The translations under genes and the position numbers were made by a program. 64,000 bases of DNA from NCBI GenBank assembly GCA_029260765.1, contig JAJDCP010000130.1, positions 37,557-101,556 on the forward strand, given 5' to 3'. Below are positions 16,493-23,657 of this stretch, in pieces. The DNA comes from Planctomycetota bacterium. Its GTDB lineage: Bacteria; Planctomycetota; J058; JAJDCP01. The stretch's first letter is position 1; the number at the start of each line of letters is the position of its first letter. Under the pieces are notes generated by a model. It was not told the DNA's origin. It did no database searches and was given only the letters and a program-made list of their open reading frames with translations.

Positions 16493-18310
16493 TCACTGCG
16501 CCCCCGGCCGCAAACGCGAAACCATCAGCCGCTCATACAGGGCCGGCGAGACCCGCGTCACCAGCCTAGCCAGCCGACCCGTGGTCGAGAGCACAAGCTC
16601 GCGTTTGCCTCTCTCTGTAGCTTCGAAGATCGCCCCTGCCACCGACTCGGGGGTGGCCTGCCCGCCCACCCGGGTCTGCGGACGCTGAGCGGGTCCTCCG
16701 TCGGCTCCGAGAGCGCGGGTGGCCATACCGGTGTCGGTGAAGCCCGGGCAGACCATCAGCACGCCGACCCCCTGAGGAGCCAGCTCGGCGCGCAGCGTCT
16801 CGAACAGCCCGTGCAGGGCATACTTGCTGGCGCAATAACCGCTGCGTTCGAGCAGCGGAGAGAAGCCCGCCACGCTGGAGAGCACCACGATCTGCCCGTG
16901 GCTCTCGAGCAGCGCCGGCAAGGCCGCATGGGTGCAGTGCAGCGCGCCGAAGAAGTTGACGTCCATGACCTTCCGATAGACGTGCGCGTCTGTCTCTTCG
17001 AAGCGGCTCAGGTGCGTGCAGCCGGCGTTGTTCACCAGCACGTCGATGCCCCCGAGCTCTTCCACCACCCGCTGCATCGCCTGACCGCAGGCCGCCTCGT
17101 CGCGGATGTCACAGGCCAGCCCCAGCGCCTGCACACCGAGCCCGCGCAGACGCGCAGCTTCCGCTTCGACCAGCGGCTGGTCTTTGTCGAGCAGGGCCAG
17201 GCGCGCGCCCTCCTGGGCGAAACGCTCCGCCAGGGCCAGGCCGATCCCACGCCCACCGCCGGTCACCACCACCACTTTGGCGCGAAAGTCGCGCCGGGTC
17301 CCGAGCTGCAGACGCTTCCACAGCCGCGTTCCCAGTCCCTCGGTGTGTCCAGCAGTCCGGCTGGCCCGCCAGGTCTCGAAGGCCTCGTCGCTGGTTTTGC
17401 GCGGCGTGAAGCCGAAGTCCCGCTTCAGCGCCGTGTTGTCGAGCACCGGCCGGTGCTTGATGAACAGGATCTGCTCGGGCCCGTAGCCCGTCAGTCCCCA
17501 GCGCTGCATCAGGCCGAGTCCGCCGCGCAGTGCGCTCTCAGGCAGCGGCAGGTAGCGATGCCCCATCCGGCGCGCGATCTCGCGCAAGCTCAGGCTGCCG
17601 TCGCCGGCCAGGTTGTAGATGCCGCTCTTCGCCTGCAAGATGCCTGCGATGATGCAGGCCACCACATCCTGGTCCCAGATGAAGACGAAAGGCGAGCTGC
17701 TGCCCGCCACTCCGGGCACCAGGGACTGCTCGAACAGGTTGGTGATCTGGTTGGACAGGCCAGCGCCGAGAATGGTCCCCGGGCGCAGCACCAACTGCTT
17801 CAGCCGGGGCGCGCTGTGCCGGTATTCCTCCAGCATCTCCTCGACCAGGCGCTTGTGGTAGGCGTAGGGGAAGCTCTGGTTGCCGCGTAGCGGACACTCC
17901 TCACTGAGCGGCACAGGATTGTCGGCGTGGTAGCCGTAGGCCGCGCCACTGCTGGTGACGACCAGCTGCCCGACATCGGCCAACAGGCAGGCACGCAACA
18001 CGTTCTGGCTGCCGAGCACGTCGACCTGGTAGGCCAGCTCGCGGCTGCTGCCGCGGGCATCGACCAGGGTCGCGAGGTGCACCACAGTGTCGATGGAGTG
18101 CTCTTTGAGCAGGCCCGCCAGGCCCGGATCACGGATGTCCTGGGCGACGTAGTTGATGCCGTCCAGCCGCTCGCTTGCGGGCGTGGGCTGCAGGTCGACG
18201 GCGATCAGCGTGCCGAACTGCTCTCTGCGGTCGGCCAGGCCGCGCAGCAGGAGGCGGCCGACATAGCCGGCGGCGCCGGTAACGAGGACGGAGGGTGTGT
18301 GCTTGCTCAT
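16493..18310 (-). CDS. Fused double short-chain dehydrogenase (extended epimerase-type plus classical SDR)
   Basis: One 605-residue frame holds two Rossmann enzymes. Residues 1 to about 320 are an extended SDR, with VTGAAGYVG at the nucleotide site, VVTSSGAAYG and the catalytic YAYHK. Residues of about 340-580 are a classical SDR, with VVTGGGRGIG, LVNNAG, VLSSVAGF and the catalytic YCASK. Both active sites are intact, so the protein should carry out two NAD(P)-linked redox or epimerase steps, perhaps in sequence on one substrate. The ATG at 18310 has AGGAG eight bases upstream and lies 11 bp after the transporter gene. Substrates cannot be read from the sequence. Confidence 0.85.
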   Translation of the reverse strand: MSKHTPSVLVTGAAGYVGRLLLRGLADRREQFGTLIAVDLQPTPASERLDGINYVAQDIRDPGLAGLLKEHSIDTVVHLATLVDARGSSRELAYQVDVLGSQNVLRACLLADVGQLVVTSSGAAYGYHADNPVPLSEECPLRGNQSFPYAYHKRLVEEMLEEYRHSAPRLKQLVLRPGTILGAGLSNQITNLFEQSLVPGVAGSSSPFVFIWDQDVVACIIAGILQAKSGIYNLAGDGSLSLREIARRMGHRYLPLPESALRGGLGLMQRWGLTGYGPEQILFIKHRPVLDNTALKRDFGFTPRKTSDEAFETWRASRTAGHTEGLGTRLWKRLQLGTRRDFRAKVVVVTGGGRGIGLALAERFAQEGARLALLDKDQPLVEAEAARLRGLGVQALGLACDIRDEAACGQAMQRVVEELGGIDVLVNNAGCTHLSRFEETDAHVYRKVMDVNFFGALHCTHAALPALLESHGQIVVLSSVAGFSPLLERSGYCASKYALHGLFETLRAELAPQGVGVLMVCPGFTDTGMATRALGADGGPAQRPQTRVGGQATPESVAGAIFEATERGKRELVLSTTGRLARLVTRVSPALYERLMVSRLRPGAQ

Positions 18311-18321
18311 CAGCTGAGCTC

Positions 18322-19251
18322 CTAGGGTAACGGGTCTGGCACGCGGCGCGACCAGAGGAAGGCGATCGAGAGTCCGGCGATGATGTGCCAGATTCCCCAC
18401 CAGGCAGCGATGATCGCCATCCCGCCCAGACCATCGAAGAAGTTGAAGATCAGGATCAGGGCCAGGCCTGAGTTCTGGATGCCCACCTCGATCGCGACGG
18501 CCCGTGACTCGGGATCCGTCAGCCCAGCGCCGCGCGAACAGCCGTAACCGAGCGCGAGCGCGGTGGCGTTGTGCAGCAACACGGGCAGGAACACGATGGA
18601 GATGCAGGCGATGAAGTGCTTGAAGTTGGCGCCGAAGGCAACCACGACGAACACCAGAAAAAAGCCGATGGAGAGGACCTTGGCCGGCTTGCGCAGCCAG
18701 GCTGCCAGCTTGGGAGCCCGGGCCGCCAGCGTCATGCCCACCACCACCGGGACGCCGAGCAGCATGCCCACTGTGATCAACATTTCCCAGGGATCGAGCT
18801 GAATCTCGCTCAACAGGGCCTGCGTATCAGGGTGCATCGAACCCCAGAAGCTGAGGTTCAATGGCGTCATGAAGATCGCGAAGGCCGTCGAGATGGCCGT
18901 CATGGTCACGGACAGCTCTGTGCGTCCCTTGGCCAGATGGGTCAGGAAGTTGGAGATGTTGCCGCCCGGGCAGCTCGCCACCAGAATCATGCCCAGCGCC
19001 ATGCTGGGCGGGGGATTGAGCAGCCGGGTCAGGCCAAAGGTGGCCGCGGGCAGCAGCAGGAACTGCGCGGTCAGTCCGATCAGCGGACCGCGAGGCCGCC
19101 GAAAGGCGCGCCGGAAGTCGTCGGGTTTGAGGTCGAGGGCGACCCCGAGCATGACCAGCCCGAGGATGATGTTGAGGACGAACAGCCCATCGGCGTTGAA
19201 GCTCAGCTCGATCTGGTCGACAGCATGGGCGGCGTTCGCGGGCAGAAACAT
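18322..19251 (-). CDS. BASS-family sodium-coupled transporter
   Basis: The 309-residue protein has about nine or ten hydrophobic helices and the family mark ASCPGGNISNFLTHLAKG, where the conserved SCPGGxxSN loop lines the sodium and substrate site of bile acid:sodium symporter relatives. IEVGIQNSGLALIL is the second conserved crossing helix. Family members import organic anions with sodium. The ATG at 19251 lies 11 bp after the ThDP gene stop. Being inside this operon, it may bring in the substrate for the ThDP enzyme and double dehydrogenase, which is inference. Confidence 0.88.
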   Translation of the reverse strand: MFLPANAAHAVDQIELSFNADGLFVLNIILGLVMLGVALDLKPDDFRRAFRRPRGPLIGLTAQFLLLPAATFGLTRLLNPPPSMALGMILVASCPGGNISNFLTHLAKGRTELSVTMTAISTAFAIFMTPLNLSFWGSMHPDTQALLSEIQLDPWEMLITVGMLLGVPVVVGMTLAARAPKLAAWLRKPAKVLSIGFFLVFVVVAFGANFKHFIACISIVFLPVLLHNATALALGYGCSRGAGLTDPESRAVAIEVGIQNSGLALILIFNFFDGLGGMAIIAAWWGIWHIIAGLSIAFLWSRRVPDPLP

Positions 19252-19262
19252 GGGCGTCTCTC

Positions 19263-21038
19263 TCAGCCCTTCGGCTCGGCGTGCATGTCCTTGAAGTCCT
19301 TCAGGTGCGGGGCCCACATGTGCTTGACGGGATCGACGTCGACGTGGATCACCGCGGTGCGTCCCGCCTCGAGCGAGCGCCTGATGGCGCAGCGCAGACC
19401 GGCAGGATCAGCGACACGCTCGCCGTGAGCGCCGAAGGCGCGGGCGAGAGCGTCGAAGCGGATCTCTTCAAAGTCGGCGTTGATGGTCTCGTCAGGGCCG
19501 AGCGACTTCATCAACAGGGTCTTGACCGGCTTCAGAGCAAATTGCTGGTTCATCTTCACCATACCCCATTGCTTGTCGCACAGCACCAGGAAGATGACCG
19601 GCAGCTTGTTCCGCACGGCGGTTTCGAGCTCACGCAAGTGGTAGGCCATCGCGCCGTCCCCGGTGATGCAGTAGACCTGGCGGCCCGGGAAGCTGGCAGA
19701 AGCGCCGAGAGCCTGGGGCGTGCCCGCGCCCAACATGCCCATCTTGGGTGTGCTCAGCAACGCTCCGGGAGTCCGGACTTCGTGGAAGAAGTTCGACCAG
19801 ACCGCAGTGTTTCCGCCGTCGATCACGAGGACAGCGTCGTCTGCCAGCTCTTCACGACAGATGCGGGCGACGTGGGCGGAGTGCAGCGGGCTGCTGTTGT
19901 CGTCGAGCTTGGCGTCGAGCTGTGCGCGGCGCTTCCTGGCACGGCGTTTCAGGTCCTGCAGCCAGCTATTGCGCGCCTCGAGTCCTTCGTTGGGCTGTTC
20001 ACGCAGCAGCCTGCTCAGGCCTTGCAGGAACGCCTTGATGTCGGCGAGCACGGGCAGCTCGACAGGCCGGACCGTGCCGAAGACCTCTGGGTCGATATCG
20101 ACCTGGATCAGCTTCTGCTTGTCGGGCTTCGCCCAGTAGGGGGCCTTGCCCCACCAGTCGGTCTCGCCCAGCCGTGAGCCGAGCACCAACACCAGGTCGG
20201 CTTCATTGCGGGCGCGACGCACCGCATCGAGGTAGGGCATCGCCAGCGAGTGGCCGTGGCGTTCGTCGACCGCGCAGCGACCTGCCCAGCTGGTGGTCAG
20301 AGGAGCGCAGATCTGCTCGGCCAGCTGCTGCAACTCGGCGCTGGCCCCTGCGTGCAGCACACCCGAACCGGCATGAATCAGCGGGCGCTTGGCCTGTGCC
20401 AGCAGCTCGACGGCGCGTTGCAGTTGCTTGCTGTTCGGCGTCAGAGGCTCAACCTGCCGGTAGCTGCTCGGCTCGCGGAACCAGCCGGGATCGAGGTCGA
20501 AGCTGCCGTTCATGATGCTCTCGGGGATGTCGAGATGCACCACTCCCGGGCGTCCGCTGAAGCAGATGCGCAGGGCCTGGCGGGTCAGCTCGGCCACCCG
20601 GTCGAAGGTCGGGACGGCGCAGGACCACTTGGTCATCGGCCGGGTGACTTCGATCTGAGGGAAGTACTGGAAGGTGCCGCTGCGCTCGGGGTACGAGATC
20701 CCGCTGCGGCGGCAGCTGGTGATCAACAGCACGCGGTTGGCTTCGGCGTTCTCGACCGCGACACCAGGCAGCACGGCGGCCACTCCCGGGCCATTGCTGG
20801 CCATGCATACGCCCAGCTTGCCGGTGAGGCGGGCGTGGGCAGCAGCCATGTGGACGGCACAGGCCTCGTTGCGGGGGGAGACCAGATCGATGCCGAGGGG
20901 GCCCAGACTGGTATAGAAGCCGAAGTAGGTGCCATCGATGATCCCGAAGACCTTCGAGACGCCTTCTGCTGCCAGCAGGCGCGCGACAATCGCGCCGCCC
21001 TTGATCTTCTTTTTCCTCTGCAATACGGCGAGCACCAT
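19263..21038 (-). CDS. Thiamine diphosphate-dependent enzyme of the acetolactate synthase/decarboxylase superfamily
   Basis: The 591-residue protein has the three-domain plan of acetolactate synthase-like enzymes. The catalytic Glu that activates ThDP is E58 in PRNEACAVHMA. The pyrimidine domain continues with CMASNGPGVAAVLPGV, the middle domain spans about 190-330, and the cofactor domain holds CITGDGAMAYHLRELETAV. The usual NN at the end of the GDG motif is replaced by CDK (VLCDKQWGM), which may alter metal binding or mark a subfamily. Such enzymes decarboxylate or ligate 2-keto acids or acyl-CoAs; the substrate is not clear. It is the first gene of a four-gene operon behind a promoter covered by a TetR-type operator. 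Confidence 0.85.
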   Translation of the reverse strand: MVLAVLQRKKKIKGGAIVARLLAAEGVSKVFGIIDGTYFGFYTSLGPLGIDLVSPRNEACAVHMAAAHARLTGKLGVCMASNGPGVAAVLPGVAVENAEANRVLLITSCRRSGISYPERSGTFQYFPQIEVTRPMTKWSCAVPTFDRVAELTRQALRICFSGRPGVVHLDIPESIMNGSFDLDPGWFREPSSYRQVEPLTPNSKQLQRAVELLAQAKRPLIHAGSGVLHAGASAELQQLAEQICAPLTTSWAGRCAVDERHGHSLAMPYLDAVRRARNEADLVLVLGSRLGETDWWGKAPYWAKPDKQKLIQVDIDPEVFGTVRPVELPVLADIKAFLQGLSRLLREQPNEGLEARNSWLQDLKRRARKRRAQLDAKLDDNSSPLHSAHVARICREELADDAVLVIDGGNTAVWSNFFHEVRTPGALLSTPKMGMLGAGTPQALGASASFPGRQVYCITGDGAMAYHLRELETAVRNKLPVIFLVLCDKQWGMVKMNQQFALKPVKTLLMKSLGPDETINADFEEIRFDALARAFGAHGERVADPAGLRCAIRRSLEAGRTAVIHVDVDPVKHMWAPHLKDFKDMHAEPKG

Positions 21039-21074
21039 TCCTCTTCCTCCTGCTCAGGGTCGGTCCATACCTGC

Positions 21075-21103
21075 AATGTAGAGCAAATTAACCGATCGGT
21101 CAA
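21075..21103 (-). promoter_or_regulatory. Promoter of the ThDP/BASS/SDR operon
   Basis: On the minus strand TTGACC (21103-21098) and TACATT (21080-21075) are spaced by exactly 17 bases, with transcription expected near 21068. The start codon at 21038 is preceded by GGAGGAAGAGGA. The -35 lies at the edge of an operator half-site. Confidence 0.65.
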
Positions 21104-21131
21104 CCGCCAAAGCTGACCGATCGGTTAATTT
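21085..21131. promoter_or_regulatory. TetR-type operator (two palindromic half-sites)
   Basis: Two copies of the palindrome ACCGATCGGT sit in inverted arms, TTAACCGATCGGTCA (21088-21102) and TGACCGATCGGTTAA (21114-21128), separated by 11 bases. Three more bases match on each outer side, giving 18-bp perfect arms. AACCGATCGGTT-like sequences are familiar TetR/AcrR-family targets. The site overlaps the -35, so binding should block transcription of the operon at 21038-15685. The regulator gene is not in the window. Confidence 0.75.
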
Positions 21132-21148
21132 TTCTGAGCTTGAGCGCA

Positions 21149-21706
21149 TCACTGTCTTGCGTGGCTGGCCTGCGGATGTGCCTGGGCCTGCTGTGGGGCC
21201 CGGCTGCCGAACGTGAGCGCCAACCCGATCGGGGTAAGAAGCAAGGCCAGGATCAGGGAGATCAGGATCTGCGGCTGGTCGTTCAGCTCGATCTTGGCGA
21301 GCATGCCCGCCATCTCCCACAGACCTGCTTCGGGAGCCGAGGCGACAAGCAGCTCGGGCGTTCCGTCCGGCTCGTACAGCACTTCGAGCAGCGTTCCCTC
21401 GGAGGCGCGTTCGAAGGCCGCGCCACTGACGAAGTGTTCGATGCTCTCATAGCGGCGGAAGCCGTATTTCGGGTCGTCGAAACTGACATCGATGGAGTAG
21501 GAGGAGGTCTTGAAAGGCACGCCTTTGCGCGTGCGTGTGCTGACTTCCTCATCTTTGCCCTCGACCAGCGCGAGCAGTTTGCGGCCGCGGTCGCGGAAGC
21601 GCTGGAAGACCTGGTCGGCGACGGACCAGGTGGAATAGCCCGAGAATACGATGCTGCCCAGGCCCAGCAAAAGGAGCAGCAGGCCGCCCAGCTTGCTTCG
21701 TTGCAT
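21149..21706 (-). CDS. DUF3592-like two-helix membrane protein
   Basis: The 185-residue protein has a first membrane helix at residues 8-25, a roughly 105-residue soluble loop and a second helix at about 145-165 (ILISLILALLLTPIGLALTF). The loop has the feel of DUF3592 domains: a YSIDVSFDDPKYG strand, then EGTLLEVLYEPDGTPELLV, where the Y-x-P pair near the end is typical. The function of that family is not established. AGGAG precedes the ATG at 21706. It is divergent from the next membrane protein and sits upstream of the ThDP operon, which has its own promoter. Confidence 0.65.
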   Translation of the reverse strand: MQRSKLGGLLLLLLGLGSIVFSGYSTWSVADQVFQRFRDRGRKLLALVEGKDEEVSTRTRKGVPFKTSSYSIDVSFDDPKYGFRRYESIEHFVSGAAFERASEGTLLEVLYEPDGTPELLVASAPEAGLWEMAGMLAKIELNDQPQILISLILALLLTPIGLALTFGSRAPQQAQAHPQASHARQ

Positions 21707-21883
21707 GGGGACTCCTGTGAAATCGGTGGCTCATCTCTTCGAAGCGCATGTCCGCGGCTGAGGAACAGGATTTCCTGCAACTGGTCTGAGGTTTGCAGCA
21801 GTGGGGCGGCGTTCGTGCGGTGGGACGTTGCTGCCCAAGAGATCCGAGGGGCATGATGGGGGCGCCAGCTGAGGAGGAGTGTG

Positions 21884-22552
21884 ATGCTTGGACCCTGTTT
21901 CGGTGACCGCTGGCAACGCTTCCTGCTCTACGGCACGATCGTCAGTCTGGCTACAGGCAGCCTGATCTTCTATCTCGGGGCCAGCCTTGAAACGCATCTC
22001 CACGTGCAGCTTGTCCTCATTCCCAGCTTCTGCCTGGTCTCCGCGCTGGTGGTCTTGATCCGTGCGCTCCGTCGCCGCAGCGCAGGCGGAGAGCTGCGCC
22101 GGCGTGTTCCCCATGCGCGAACGCTCTGGTTGGTCTACCCACCTGTGCTGTCGGAAGGGCGCGGTCTGGCGAGGCGGCAGGCCGCGGCCTACGAGCATGA
22201 GATGCCAGGGGCGCTCGGTGTGGCGGGCCGCGAAGTTGTCTTCCTGGCCCTCAAGAAGCCGTTGATCCGTGGCTACTTCGGCAGACTGCTGGGATTTGTC
22301 GTTGGCAACCTCGCCCACCTGCGTTCAGGTCTGTTGCAGCAGCCGCCGGTCCAGCGTTGGAACCGGTCCGCGGTCGAGGCTGTGCTCGCGATCCCCAGCC
22401 CGGACCTGCGCATGTGGTTCGCGGGCCTCAAGCGCCTGCGGCTGCAGCTCAAAGGGGGGACCTCGGTGGACTTCGCCTGTATCGGGGCAGATCGGCTGGC
22501 GGAGCAGCTCCGGCGAGAGCTGGCCGTCGAATTGACGGCCAACGTGCGCTGA
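21884..22552 (+). CDS. Membrane protein of unknown function
   Basis: The 222-residue protein has two membrane helices at about residues 12-32 and 42-60. A basic soluble part follows, rich in Arg and Leu, that may lie against the membrane (LRSGLLQQPPVQRWNRSAVE). I recognise no family. GGAGGAG lies just upstream of both ATG 21884 and GTG 21881; I use the ATG. It is divergent from the DUF3592-like gene with 177 bp between them, and nothing follows it for 770 bp. Confidence 0.6.
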   Translation: MLGPCFGDRWQRFLLYGTIVSLATGSLIFYLGASLETHLHVQLVLIPSFCLVSALVVLIRALRRRSAGGELRRRVPHARTLWLVYPPVLSEGRGLARRQAAAYEHEMPGALGVAGREVVFLALKKPLIRGYFGRLLGFVVGNLAHLRSGLLQQPPVQRWNRSAVEAVLAIPSPDLRMWFAGLKRLRLQLKGGTSVDFACIGADRLAEQLRRELAVELTANVR

Positions 22553-23324
22553 GGGTGCGAGGGGGCTCGGGGGCAGGGTTCGGGCGGTGTAAGTAGCTGA
22601 GATTGGTTGATTTCCCGGTTCCGTCTCCGGGCCAGGATCCGGATCCGTGGCCGGTTGCGACACCGATCCCGGTTCCGATCGCGACGGCCGAGATTCGAGA
22701 TCCGAGGTTCGAGATTCGAGGTCCGAGGTTGCCTGCGTGCGCCTGATCTGTCGATCGTCGGTCCTCGGCAATCGGCCATCGGCAGTCGGTCCACGGAAAT
22801 CGGCAATGCCCGTCAGTTTCGGAGTCGGAGTCGGTCACGGGCTCGGCCACGGGGTCGGGCTCGGCCACGGGGGCCGGGATCCAGAGCGCCTGATATCGGT
22901 TCGATGCAATCGGCCTGGAGGGGGATTGGCGGCCCCTATCCCCGTTGCGACCGCGTCCAACTGCGGCTTCTGTAGCGGCGCTCTGTGAGCAGGGCGCGCT
23001 CCGCGCGCCAGGAAAGAGCTCTGGCGGAGGTCGCATCCAGAGGTTCTGGGTTCGCCATCCGGATCGATCATCTCGTCGGTCATAGCAGACTGCGGCAAAA
23101 ATCGCTTCGCCAGCCACCACGGCGGCGGCCCCTCCTCCTCGCCGGCCATCCGGGCCGACTGTGTCGTCCGCCTCGCCATCGAACCACCGGCGCGGCACCT
23201 GGCTTCACGATTTTCGCCGCAGGCTGCATAGACCGCGCTACAGGCGGTTCTCAGCCGATCGAACGGATTGACCAAACCTGACCGAAGTCTCTGCAGCGAA
23301 GTCTCAATGAAAAGGTTGATTGTG
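22553..23324. other. 772-bp gene-free stretch
   Basis: No frame here looks coding: translations are low-complexity, rich in Arg, Pro and Ser, and lack any conserved motif. The left part (22614-22873) is degenerate short repeats. The right part (about 23080-23290) has the look of a dispersed intergenic repeat. No tRNA-like fold is apparent. Confidence 0.6.
22614..22873. repeat. Degenerate short tandem repeats
   Basis: A 21-bp unit beginning GAGATTCGAG and ending CCGAGGTT is present twice in tandem with two or three mismatches (22690-22710, 22711-22731). The 17-mer CGGGCTCGGCCACGGGG occurs exactly twice with an 18-bp period (22838-22854, 22856-22872). Between and around them are many looser copies of units such as ATCGGCA, GGAGTCGGAG and GATCCGGATCC. 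Confidence 0.7.
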
Positions 23325-23576
23325 TCAGAGGAAGCTGTAGACGAGGATGGCGGCCATCGCCACAAAGATGGTGGCGACCGCCACCAGTGAGGTCCAGGGA
23401 GTCGCGAAGCGGGAGCGGTCCATCCGGCGTGCCTGCGGCGCGTCAGGTCCGTTTCTGGGCGGCGCCCCCGTCGGTTTCTTGCCAGGCCGCTTGCGAGGTC
23501 GGCGGATGTCCCGGTCCATTTGCCGTTGCGAGCGCTGCAGCCTGCGCTGCATGCCGCGCATCATGCCGTATCCCAT
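23325..23576 (-). CDS. Small C-terminally anchored membrane protein after the RND pump
   Basis: The 83-residue protein is very basic for its first 58 residues (MQRRLQRSQRQMDRDIRR, then RPGKKP) and ends in one membrane helix (SLVAVATIFVAMAAILVYSF). GGGAGGAAGAG stands directly before the ATG at 23576. The gene lies 81 bp after the RND pump on the same strand, so it probably belongs to that operon. Small helical proteins can associate with RND pumps (AcrZ with AcrB), but this one shows no similarity I can name. Confidence 0.6.
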   Translation of the reverse strand: MGYGMMRGMQRRLQRSQRQMDRDIRRPRKRPGKKPTGAPPRNGPDAPQARRMDRSRFATPWTSLVAVATIFVAMAAILVYSFL

Positions 23577-23657
23577 CTCTTCCTCCCGGTCCGCGTGAAC
23601 CCCAGCTCCTTTTGCAATTACGGGGCCGGACTCGGGCCCTCAATGGTCCGCTCCAGC

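Noticed and set aside
16031..17890. Long open frame antisense to the PASTA protein and double dehydrogenase
   Set aside because: Runs across two real genes on the other strand and shows no domain.
22614..22873. CRISPR-like array
   Set aside because: Repeats are short, degenerate and adjacent, with no regular unique spacers and no cas genes.
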